The notes beneath the pieces are model-generated. The model saw only the letters and a list, made by a program, of their open reading frames with translations, ran no database searches and was not told the DNA's origin. DNA of 8,455 nucleotides from Thermacetogenium sp. UBA4966 (GTDB lineage Bacteria; Bacillota; DSM-12270; Thermacetogeniales; Thermacetogeniaceae). Location of the stretch: assembly GCA_002397275.1 (NCBI GenBank), contig DHAA01000024.1:1-8455 (forward strand), read 5' to 3'. The position numbers and the translations under genes were made by a program. Positions 1 through 6,012 of the stretch are shown here, piece by piece (within the stretch, counting starts at the first letter, position 1; every line of letters begins with the position of its first letter).

Positions 1-83
1 TTTGGAACCGCCGTATACCGAACGGTACGTACGGGTGGTGTGGGAGGTCGGCTACTCAATTGATGGGTAGCCTCCTACCCGAT
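1..83 (+). mobile_element. 3' end of a group II intron (domains V and VI)
   Basis: Bases 7-39 fold as a domain V hairpin. ACCG (7-10) pairs with TGGT (36-39), including a G10-T36 wobble. CCGTA (11-15) pairs with TACGG (30-34), and TACC (16-19) pairs with GGTA (24-27). A two-base bulge (CG, 28-29) sits where domain V normally has one, and CGC at 9-11 fits the catalytic triad position. Bases 42-80 form the domain VI hairpin: GGGAGG and GGCTAC pair with GTAGCC and CCTACCC, leaving A77 bulged. A bulged A seven bases from the 3' end is the expected branch point, so the intron should end at T83 with an AT terminus. The body and reverse transcriptase would lie left of the window. G35 is an extra unpaired base next to the triad. 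Confidence 0.75.
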
Positions 84-245
84 TTCCTGATAGACTTCGA
101 CGGTACCGAAGCCGGCCTGTTTCCGCAGGTGGCGGAGGTGGTGCAGCCTTATATGAAAGCTGGGGATTCTTTCGAGTTGGTAAAGGCGAACAGCCGTTTG
201 TTGCAGTTCGCCGCGGTCAAGGCCGAGCCGGTTTATCAGAGGTGA
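84..245 (+). CDS. C-terminal fragment of a gene interrupted by the intron, function unknown
   Basis: Directly after the predicted 3' splice site, a reading frame stays open for 53 codons and stops with TGA at 243-245. Its product begins FLIDFDGTEAG and ends AEPVYQR. It is a mixed acidic/hydrophobic, soluble-looking tail with no recognisable catalytic motif, signal peptide or membrane segment. I read it as the 3' exon of a host gene into which the intron inserted; the 5' exon would be upstream of the window. A second frame (from 86) is also open over much of this stretch, so the coding frame is chosen on residue composition and is not proven. I do not recognise the family. Confidence 0.35.
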   Translation, partial: FLIDFDGTEAGLFPQVAEVVQPYMKAGDSFELVKANSRLLQFAAVKAEPVYQR

Positions 246-428
246 GAGATCTCCGCCCCGGCCTGCCCAAAAAACCAAACACCGATTATAAAAAAGAATC
301 TACACCAATGATAAAAGAGAGAAGCCTGGAAATGACAAGGGGGGGCAAAAGCTGATTGCCTGCGCCTGCGGCTATCTCTACAGCAAAAAAAGAAGAGCAG
401 AAAATAGTTTGTAAATCCTTTCATCATT
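246..428. other. Intergenic stretch without recognisable genes
   Basis: Together with the hairpin and promoter that follow, about 300 bases separate the interrupted gene from the Rpn fragment. This part is A-rich with a run of seven G near 340. It shows no reading frame with coding character on either strand and no RNA gene that I can recognise. Confidence 0.5.
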
Positions 429-461
429 GCACGCCGGGTCAACTATCAGGACCCGGCGTGC
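429..461 (+). terminator. Perfect 12-bp hairpin, probable terminator
   Basis: GCACGCCGGGTC (429-440) is exactly complementary to GACCCGGCGTGC (450-461) across a 9-base loop. A short T stretch (468-471) lies seven bases beyond the right arm, which is looser than a textbook intrinsic terminator. It could end transcription of the upstream gene or be a repeat-type palindrome. There is no T-run on the opposite strand. Confidence 0.45.
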
Positions 462-484
462 GTGATCTTTTAAAAAAGTTTCCC

Positions 485-513
485 TTGAATCCAACAGCGG
501 CGCATTATATACT
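485..513 (+). promoter_or_regulatory. Candidate sigma-A promoter for the Rpn fragment
   Basis: TTGAAT (485-490) and TATACT (508-513) are separated by exactly 17 bases. The -10 matches the consensus at five of six positions and the -35 at four of six. Transcription would begin near 520, about 30 bases before the ATG at 550, so the broken gene may still be transcribed. Confidence 0.5.
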
Positions 514-549
514 AAAAACAGGGATTGAGATGAGAATGGAGACTTCAAA

Positions 550-998
550 ATGAAAGACACCTACACAGACCATGACCGCCTGTTTAAAGAACTCATACAA
601 AACTTTTTCAGCGAATTCATGCAGTTGTTCTTTCCAGAAGCAAGCCGGTATATAGATTTTAACTACCTGAAAACTATCTAAAGTTAAGCGGCGAAGAAGA
701 AGCGGAGTTACAGCTGGAAATAAGTAAAGTGGATAGAAAGGAGGCCGAGGCGATCATGCAGATAACCACAAGTTGGCATGAGAAGGGTCGAGAGGAAGGC
801 AAAATAGAGGGCAAGATTGAAGGCAAGAGAGAAGGCAAAGTTGAAGGCAAAATTGAAGGCAAAATAGAGGGCAAGAAAGAAGGTAAGATAGAAACTGCTA
901 AGGCGGCATTGAAAAAGGGATTGTCGGCAGACCTAGTTGCTGAAATTACCGGTCTCACCCAGGAAGCCGTACTGAAGCTGAAAAACGGGCAAAATTAA
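550..998 (+). pseudogene. Rpn-family (PD-(D/E)XK) transposase/nuclease, internally deleted copy 1
   Basis: The first 43 codons (550-681) begin MKDTYTDHDRLFKELIQNFF. They match the start of Rpn/YhgA-like recombination-promoting nucleases, a family of about 300 residues with a PD-(D/E)XK nuclease fold. The frame stops at TAA 679-681. From about 669 the family's C-terminal region continues in another frame as ENYLKLSGEEEAELQ, then a charged repeat tract and the ending LKLKNGQN, stopping at 996-998. Roughly two thirds of the protein, including the nuclease core, is missing. The junction lies at two near-identical 11-base units, AACTACCTGAA (661-671) and AACTATCTAAA (672-682), which suggests deletion between short direct repeats. 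The C-terminal part could still be made from the ATG at 762 or the GTG at 729, but it carries no catalytic domain. Confidence 0.75.
798..893 (+). repeat. Eight tandem 12-bp units inside Rpn copy 1
   Basis: Eight consecutive units of the type GGCAAAATAGAG run without interruption and encode eight Gly-Lys-X-Glu tetrapeptides (X = I, I, R, V, I, I, K, I). Units differ mainly at the X codon and at third positions. The product would be a highly charged, helix-forming stretch. The related copy at 6250-6285 has only three units. Confidence 0.9.
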
Positions 999-1083
999 GT
1001 AGGCCCCAGGCTTCTGCAGGGATTGTCTGCCGTGTAATCCCGCGTTCACCGCAGATCTGCAAAAAAGCGTCCTCACACTCGTT

Positions 1084-1113
1084 TTGACATAATTGTTTTT
1101 TTATCGGTTTATT
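1084..1113 (+). promoter_or_regulatory. Candidate promoter of the nitrogenase-like operon
   Basis: A perfect TTGACA (1084-1089) is followed after 18 bases by TTTATT (1108-1113), a four-of-six match to the -10 consensus. It lies 70-100 bases upstream of the ATG at 1184 in an AT-rich pocket between the Rpn remnant and the GC-rich operon. An alternative -10-like TTATAT at 1127-1132 is too far from this -35. No NifA/sigma-54 type GG-N10-GC element was seen. Confidence 0.4.
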
Positions 1114-1183
1114 AGAGCGAAAGCCGTTATATACAGTGTTCTTGTTACCGGCAAAATATAATCCCGATATCGGAGGTCGCTTT

Positions 1184-3391
1184 ATGAGACAGATAGCTGT
1201 TTACGGGAAAGGCGGCATAGGCAAGTCGGTCATATCCGCCAATATATCCGCCGCCCTGGCCCTGGCCGGCAAAAAGGTGCTGCAGATCGGCTGCGACCCC
1301 AAACATGATTCCACCAGGCTGCTCACCCAGGGCGCCCAGATTACCACCGTGCTGGATTACCTTAAAGTCACCCCTCCGGAGGCCTGTCGCCTCGGCGACG
1401 TGATGGCGACCGGTTTCGGGGGTGTGGCTTGCGTGGAGGCAGGCGGGCCGGAGCCGGGAGTGGGGTGCGCCGGGCGGGGCATTCTCACCACCTTCGACCT
1501 GCTGGAAAGGCTGGGGATCGACCGGCTTGATTTTGACCTGGTGCTTTACGACGTTTTGGGGGACGTGGTCTGCGGCGGTTTTGCCGTGCCCCTGCGCCGC
1601 CGCTACGCCGACGCCGTCTACATCGTCACCTCCGGGGAGTTCATGTCTATCTACGCCGCCAACAACATCCTGCGCGGCCTGCAAAACTACGACGGAGAAC
1701 TGAAAAGGGCGGGAGGCCTCATCTTTAACCGGAGGGGCATCGAGGACGAGGCCGGCAGGGTGGAGCGATTTGCCGGGGCGGTGGGCCTGCCTGTGCTGGC
1801 CGCTTTCCCCAGGAGCGACGAGTTTTCCCTGGCCGAGGCCGAGGGGACGACCCTGGTGGAAAGATGCGGCGACTCAGCGATTGCCCGGACATTCAAAGAC
1901 CTGGCGGCCAGGCTCCTGGAGCGCTCGGAGCTATTTCAGGCCAGCCCACTCACCGACCCGAATCTGGAAGCCATCGTGCTGCAAAATGCATCCCCAGACG
2001 CTCTCCCGGTCCTCGCGGCCGCTGCCCTTAAAGAGAAAGAAGACGCTCCGGGAGACCCCGATGATTTGGTGGCGGGCGACCGGCCAAAGAGGCAATTCCT
2101 TTCTAAAAACGTGCTGCTGCGCGAGCCCCTGCACGGCTGCGCCTTCAACGGCGCGGTAAACGTGACCGTTCAGATAGGAGATGCCGTGACCCTGGCCCAC
2201 GGCCCCAGGAGCTGCGCCCATATATCATACCAGACGATCAGCTCCATCGGGCGCAAGATGTTTTTTGAAAGGGGCCTGCTCCTGCCCGTGCAGCTCTCTC
2301 CTCCCCTGGTGAGCTCTGATATGAACGAGGGCGTGATGGTATTCGGGGGGTTGGAGGAGCTGAAGGGCAAAATTGAAGAGTTAAAAAAATATGACCCAAG
2401 CGCAGTCTTTGTGGTCACCACCTGCCCGGCGGGGATCATCGGCGACAATACCGACGCCGTGCGGGACCCCGCCGGCCTAGGCGGGATCAGGGTCATCCCG
2501 GTAAAAACGGACGGTGATATAAGCGGCGACTACCTGCAGGGCGTGATCACCGCCTATATGGACACCGCCAGAGCGTTGATTAAGAGAGATGTCCGGCCCG
2601 CGGAAAACCTGGTCAATATCGTGGCCGAGAAAACCATCGCCAGCAACACCGAAGCCAACTTTGAAACCGTCCGGGATCTTTTAGCCGCTGTCGGCGTTTC
2701 CGTGAACTGCCGCTTCATCTGTAAAACTTCGCTGCGGGAGATAGAGAACTTTTTAAGGGCTAAGATCAACATCCTGGCCTACGAGGACTACATGGGCAGA
2801 ACGATCCGGGACTTTCTCCAGGAGGAATACGCCGCCCGGTTTTTGCGGCGCCCGTTTCCGGTGGGCTTTTTCGAAACCGAGAGATGGCTCGCCGAAGCGG
2901 CCGCCTGCTTCGGCAGAGAGGGGCTGGCCGAGAGCGTCGCGGCGGAGCACAGGAAAAAGTACCGCTCGGCCCTGCGGAAACTCCGGCCGCTTCTGGAAAA
3001 CAAGAGGCTGCTGATCATCACCTACAACCACGACATCGACTGGATCTTGGAAACCGCCTTTGATCTGCATATGGAAATAGCCAAAGTCTGTATCCTGAAC
3101 TATTCTCAAGACAACCTCTTCCGTACCCGTTTCAGGGATCGTTTTGAACTGGCGGAAGACTATGACCCGGCCCAAAGGGAAAGTGATCTGGAAGACCTGA
3201 AGCCTGATCTGGTGCTTGCCAACTACGCGGCCCCGGCGGGAGCCGCCTGTACGGACACCATCCCCCTGTGCCCCGCCGCGGGATTCTTCAGCGGGCTGGA
3301 GTTGGCCGAAAGGTGGGCGCGGCTGTTAAAAAGGAATTCAACAGAGGGGTGGCGGAAGGATGAAGCTCTGTTCTCAAGATATTACGCCTGA
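1184..3391 (+). CDS. Fused nitrogenase-like Fe protein (NifH/BchL type) and NifD-like component 1 subunit
   Basis: The 735-residue product joins two proteins that are normally separate. Residues 1-265 are a complete Fe protein: P-loop GKGGIGKS (8-15), switch I GCDPKHDST (36-44), cluster cysteine C95 in GVGCAGRG with R98, and switch II DVLGDVVCGG (123-132) with the second cluster cysteine C130. A linker rich in Ala, Asp and Glu (about 266-302) leads into a component 1 domain. That domain keeps three P-cluster-type cysteines: C319 (HGCAFNG), C344 (HGPRSCAH) and C414 (TTCPAGIIGD). The FeMo-cofactor Cys position appears hydrophobic (near 530) and no C-terminal cofactor His motif is seen. The role is therefore ATP-driven electron transfer to an unknown substrate in the cytoplasm. 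I chose ATG 1184 because GGAGGT (1172-1177) lies six bases upstream and the protein then starts MRQIAVYGKGG like family members; a GTG at 1136 is in frame but has no such site. Confidence 0.9.
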   Translation: MRQIAVYGKGGIGKSVISANISAALALAGKKVLQIGCDPKHDSTRLLTQGAQITTVLDYLKVTPPEACRLGDVMATGFGGVACVEAGGPEPGVGCAGRGILTTFDLLERLGIDRLDFDLVLYDVLGDVVCGGFAVPLRRRYADAVYIVTSGEFMSIYAANNILRGLQNYDGELKRAGGLIFNRRGIEDEAGRVERFAGAVGLPVLAAFPRSDEFSLAEAEGTTLVERCGDSAIARTFKDLAARLLERSELFQASPLTDPNLEAIVLQNASPDALPVLAAAALKEKEDAPGDPDDLVAGDRPKRQFLSKNVLLREPLHGCAFNGAVNVTVQIGDAVTLAHGPRSCAHISYQTISSIGRKMFFERGLLLPVQLSPPLVSSDMNEGVMVFGGLEELKGKIEELKKYDPSAVFVVTTCPAGIIGDNTDAVRDPAGLGGIRVIPVKTDGDISGDYLQGVITAYMDTARALIKRDVRPAENLVNIVAEKTIASNTEANFETVRDLLAAVGVSVNCRFICKTSLREIENFLRAKINILAYEDYMGRTIRDFLQEEYAARFLRRPFPVGFFETERWLAEAAACFGREGLAESVAAEHRKKYRSALRKLRPLLENKRLLIITYNHDIDWILETAFDLHMEIAKVCILNYSQDNLFRTRFRDRFELAEDYDPAQRESDLEDLKPDLVLANYAAPAGAACTDTIPLCPAAGFFSGLELAERWARLLKRNSTEGWRKDEALFSRYYA

Positions 3392-4649
3392 CAGCCTCAG
3401 CGGAGCCATCTTCGCTCTGGAGGGAATCAGGGATGCCGCGGTGATCCTGAACGGACCCACCGGCTGCAAATTTTATCACAGCGCCATTTCCGACAGCCAG
3501 TTCCCCCGGGGGTCATCCTTCGACCCTCTGGCCTATCCGGAGCAGTTTTACTTCGGTCAGCCGCGGCTTCCGGCCACCTGCCTGGACGGCTACGATTACG
3601 TCTACGGTTCCGCCGACAAGCTGGAGCAGATACTGCCGGCCGCGGCCAAGGGACATCGGCTGGCCGCGGTGGTTAATTCCCCCGGCGCCGCCCTGATCGG
3701 CGACGACTTAAAGAGGCTGGCGAAAAAAGCGCTGGCCGGACTGCCCTGCGTCGTGCTGGAGAGCACGGGGTTTTCCGGTTATTTTGCCGAGGGGTTCCAG
3801 AACGCCCTGCTCAAAGTCCTGGACTGCATTGCCCTGGAGAGGCGCCGCAAGATTCCCGGAAGCGTAAACCTGGTGGGCATCTCTATCTATCATAAATATT
3901 TTGCGGGCAGCATCAAAGAGATGAAAAGGCTCCTGGAGATGTGCGGCATTGAGGTCACCGCCGTCCTCTGCGCCGGAGACCGGCTCCGGGATCTGCAGAA
4001 CCTGCCGGAGGCGTCCCTCAATGTGGTGCTCTATCCCGAATACGGACTGGAGCTGGCCCGCCGTCTCTATGAAAGATATGACACCCCTTACCTGGCGTCC
4101 GAGGAAGGGCCACCCATCGGCTTCCAGGCGACGGAGCATTTTTTAAGAAAAGTGGCCGGCAGCCTCGGGGCCGACCCCTCGCCTGCGCTGCAGGCCCTGG
4201 ACAGGGGCAGGGCCGCGTGTTTCCAGCATCTCTCCAGATTCCATTCCCTGACCGGTCTGCCCGGGGGCAACGCTTTTTCCGTAAAGGCGGATCCCTCTAC
4301 AGCCTACGCCCTTACCAACTGGCTGTCCTCTTACCTGGGCATGATCCCCGCCGCGGTGGAAACAACGCAGTGCGGGCGCAGTGAATTTACCGGCAAACTC
4401 GCCGCTCTCCTGGCCGGAGCGGGGTTGGAAAGCACCCTGGCCAGGCCGGTGAACGCAACGGCAGCGGATCTTGTTTTCGCGGACGGCGCCACCATCGCCC
4501 AGCTCAAGACGCGCCACGGGAACTGCTGCGGGATCGAGATCGCCCTGCCCTCCCTGGGGTATATTGACGTGGCCGAGAAATCGCTGTTCGGGCCGTCCGG
4601 GGCTATGATGATGGTGGAGCAGATTTTAAACGCCCTGCGCTTCCTCTGA
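3360..4649 (+). CDS. NifK-like nitrogenase component 1 subunit
   Basis: A 429-residue component 1 type oxidoreductase subunit, shorter than true NifK (about 510-520). It lacks the NifK N-terminal extension and begins almost at the first cluster cysteine. C4 (MKLCSQD) and C36 (NGPTGCKFY) match NifK C70 and C95. The segment AVVNSPGAALIGDDL (103-117) aligns with the NifK region holding C153, but proline (P108) replaces that cysteine, with S107 beside it. A later PPIGFQATEHFL (251-262) is typical of the family's third Rossmann-like domain. The ATG lies inside the end of the upstream gene (32-bp overlap), with GAGGGG about ten bases ahead, so translation is probably coupled and the two chains likely assemble 1:1. 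It should pair with the NifD-like domain to hold the metal cluster and substrate site. The substrate is unknown; DPOR, CfbD or methylthio-alkane reductase identity is not supported by a specific motif. Confidence 0.85.
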   Translation: MKLCSQDITPDSLSGAIFALEGIRDAAVILNGPTGCKFYHSAISDSQFPRGSSFDPLAYPEQFYFGQPRLPATCLDGYDYVYGSADKLEQILPAAAKGHRLAAVVNSPGAALIGDDLKRLAKKALAGLPCVVLESTGFSGYFAEGFQNALLKVLDCIALERRRKIPGSVNLVGISIYHKYFAGSIKEMKRLLEMCGIEVTAVLCAGDRLRDLQNLPEASLNVVLYPEYGLELARRLYERYDTPYLASEEGPPIGFQATEHFLRKVAGSLGADPSPALQALDRGRAACFQHLSRFHSLTGLPGGNAFSVKADPSTAYALTNWLSSYLGMIPAAVETTQCGRSEFTGKLAALLAGAGLESTLARPVNATAADLVFADGATIAQLKTRHGNCCGIEIALPSLGYIDVAEKSLFGPSGAMMMVEQILNALRFL

Positions 4650-4676
4650 TTGAGGTCGGAGCCTGATTATGTTAAG

Positions 4677-4746
4677 CGCCGCCAAAACGACATAATTATC
4701 TGTTTTAGCACAGCATAATCGCTTAAAAATTTCGTTTCAAGCGGCG
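4677..4746. repeat. Interrupted inverted repeat just after the operon
   Basis: CGCCGC (4677-4682) and AAACGA (4685-4690) are complementary, in order, to TCGTTT (4732-4737) and GCGGCG (4741-4746). The 40-base loop itself contains ATTAT and CATAAT motifs that can pair locally. It begins 28 bases after the NifK-like stop codon. It may aid transcription termination or mRNA stability, but there is no T-run, so a small mobile-element remnant is equally possible. Confidence 0.4.
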
Positions 4747-4938
4747 GAAATCTGTGGAAAGGCGCATAAGGTGGAACCTTGGGAACAAAATAGGCAAAAA
4801 TTTCCTCTGACCCGGGTAAAAAAACAAATGACGATTTAAAGCACACAATCTTGGAGCACCCGCAAAATCTGGCGGGTCTTGCCGTCAATCCGTTTGGGAA
4901 AGCGCTGCTGCCCAGGCAAAACCAAATCTGCCAGATCG

Positions 4939-5129
4939 ATGCGCTCACCCGTGGATGTCTATGCAAAGGGTGCCGCGCAAACCGGCGCGTTAAGCGCGCT
5001 CGACAAAGTGTGAGGCCGGATAAGGTCGAATGCAAACTGAAAAAGGTCGCCGATGTTGTGGACATCGTATGGTCTATAAGCGACGCGGGCGTCATTACGG
5101 CAACAGGCCAGATTGAATTTCAGTTATAA
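4939..5129 (+). pseudogene. Frameshifted small-gene remnant, possibly trypsin-co-occurring domain (Trypco1) type
   Basis: From ATG 4939 one frame reads MRSPVDVYAKGAAQTGALSA and on to LDKV before a TGA at 5011-5013. A second frame overlaps there and continues RPDKVECKLKKVADVV, then DIVWSISDAGVITATGQIEF, ending at TAA 5127-5129. Joined, they give a continuous protein-like sequence of about 63 residues, which suggests a one-base frameshift near 5009. The ending (PDKVE, then a G-V-I-x-A pattern and a terminal F-x-L) resembles the C-terminus of the small CU044_2847/Trypco1 domain often found with trypsin-like defence proteins, but the match is by eye and the glycine-rich middle differs. Upstream (4650-4938) nothing beyond the inverted repeat was recognised. 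Confidence 0.3.
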
Positions 5130-5313
5130 AGGTGGATTTTTCCAGAATTCTGCGATATAATGAGTTTGTTTTATTAAGCTAGTTTTTTCAGGGTGTCCCC
5201 CAGAGCGCAGAGCTTGGGGAAAGGAGATTGTCTGACCGGAGCTTGAAACGATGGGGAAAATAGCCGCGGCAATTGCTGCGGCTGTTAAGTAAGAAAAGGA
5301 AGGGGAGCAATTA
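5130..5313. other. Intergenic stretch with an isolated TATAAT box
   Basis: A perfect TATAAT (5156-5161) is present, but the -35 position (TGGATT) is poor. CCCC and GGGG arms near 5196-5220 form an imperfect hairpin. CCGCGGCAATTGCTGCGG (5264-5281) is a near-perfect palindrome that also lies in a 13-codon frame at 5251-5292; I regard that frame as chance. These could serve the gene starting at 5314. Confidence 0.35.
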
Positions 5314-5907
5314 TTGGGACGGCACAGGGTATTTCAAAAACAGCTGCAGAGATCGCTGGGAAAGAAGCGGCGGCGGATCATGAATGCCCCGGAGCGGTCG
5401 GAAAAAGAGCGTATCTTTGCTCAAGAGCATAAGGACTGGAAAGACATTGATCTGTACCAATATCTGCGGAACCAGCTCAAGACCTTCGGGAAGGGCGCCA
5501 CGGCTGAGCGGATCATCGGCTCCACCTATCTCGTTGAGCGGCTGGGTCCCTGGCCTGAGATCCGAACACGTGCTCTCCGTGAGGACCCTCTGGCTCCACT
5601 GCCGGAGAAAAAATGCCGTCGGCCTATGCCCACTCCCGAGGAGGAGCGGCGTATCGCGGACATGACCGAGGTGGAGATGATTGCCAGGCTGTGGGAGCTA
5701 TACGGCGAGTTTGGCCGTCCGCCCACACGTCGGGATGTGCCGGGCAGCCATCTTTATCGGGAACGTCTGGGCAGGACCTGGAAGGACGTGCTCCGCACTG
5801 CCGGATTATACGGGCCGAAAGCGGAACGGGAGCCCGCAGGATCTGGGGAGAAAGCGGCTTTCGCTCCGCCGGCGGCGGATGAGAGATGCGAGTTTTACGA
5901 GCAGTGA
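5314..5907 (+). CDS. Protein with two homing-endonuclease-associated-type repeats (putative DNA-binding)
   Basis: A 197-residue soluble, Arg/Glu-rich protein. Two copies of a repeat are visible. Residues about 47-87 contain LKTFGKGATAERI, then YLVERLGPWPEIRTRAL. Residues about 119-165 contain YGEFGRPPTRRDVP, then YRERLGRTWKDVLRTAGL. The pattern G-x-x-P/A-T-x-R, then Y-x-x-R-L-G-x-W, then L-x-x-A-G-L resembles the homing-endonuclease-associated repeat (HNH_repeat), a small helical DNA-binding module. No HNH, GIY-YIG or other nuclease motif is present, so a DNA-binding or regulatory role is inferred. The TTG start at 5314 is preferred because GGAAGGGGAG lies about six bases upstream; ATG 5380 is the alternative and would trim 22 basic residues. 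The C-terminus (170-197) is low-complexity and probably disordered. Confidence 0.6.
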   Translation: MGRHRVFQKQLQRSLGKKRRRIMNAPERSEKERIFAQEHKDWKDIDLYQYLRNQLKTFGKGATAERIIGSTYLVERLGPWPEIRTRALREDPLAPLPEKKCRRPMPTPEEERRIADMTEVEMIARLWELYGEFGRPPTRRDVPGSHLYRERLGRTWKDVLRTAGLYGPKAEREPAGSGEKAAFAPPAADERCEFYEQ

Positions 5908-6012
5908 GTCCATAGTTAACAGAAATCAGGAATCCAACCGACATTGTCCAATTACTTTTTTCCCGCAGGCTGGGAAGGTTGAGACCTCCGGCGGATATTG
6001 AAGCGGCGAAGG

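Noticed and set aside
798..893. CRISPR-like direct repeats
   Set aside because: The units are contiguous 12-mers in a coding frame without spacers; they are a coding minisatellite.
1051..1060. Perfect palindrome GCAGATCTGC followed by A residues
   Set aside because: Short palindrome without a T-run on the relevant strand or matching second site; too little to call an operator or terminator.
1120..1136. CGTTATATA element resembling half of a ModE-type molybdate operator upstream of the operon
   Set aside because: Only one half-site is present and no matching inverted half follows at the expected spacing, so molybdate control is not supported.
1145..1684. Long open frames on the minus strand across the nitrogenase-like genes (also 2170-2496, 2753-3175, 3708-4139, 4143-4517)
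   Set aside because: They lie wholly antisense to genes with clear family motifs, lack ribosome binding sites and have the composition expected of shadows in GC-rich coding DNA.
4836..4951. Minus-strand frame reading IDLADLVLPGQQ, then RFPKRIDGKTRQILRVL, ending at a TAA
   Set aside because: It looks coding-like and may be a transposase or enzyme tail, but it is only 38 codons, has a stop immediately upstream and matches no family I can name with confidence.
5251..5292. 13-codon frame encoding an Ala-rich peptide (MGKIAAAIAAAVK)
   Set aside because: Its repetitive alanines come from a near-palindromic GC-rich sequence; the upstream site is far away and there is no known counterpart.
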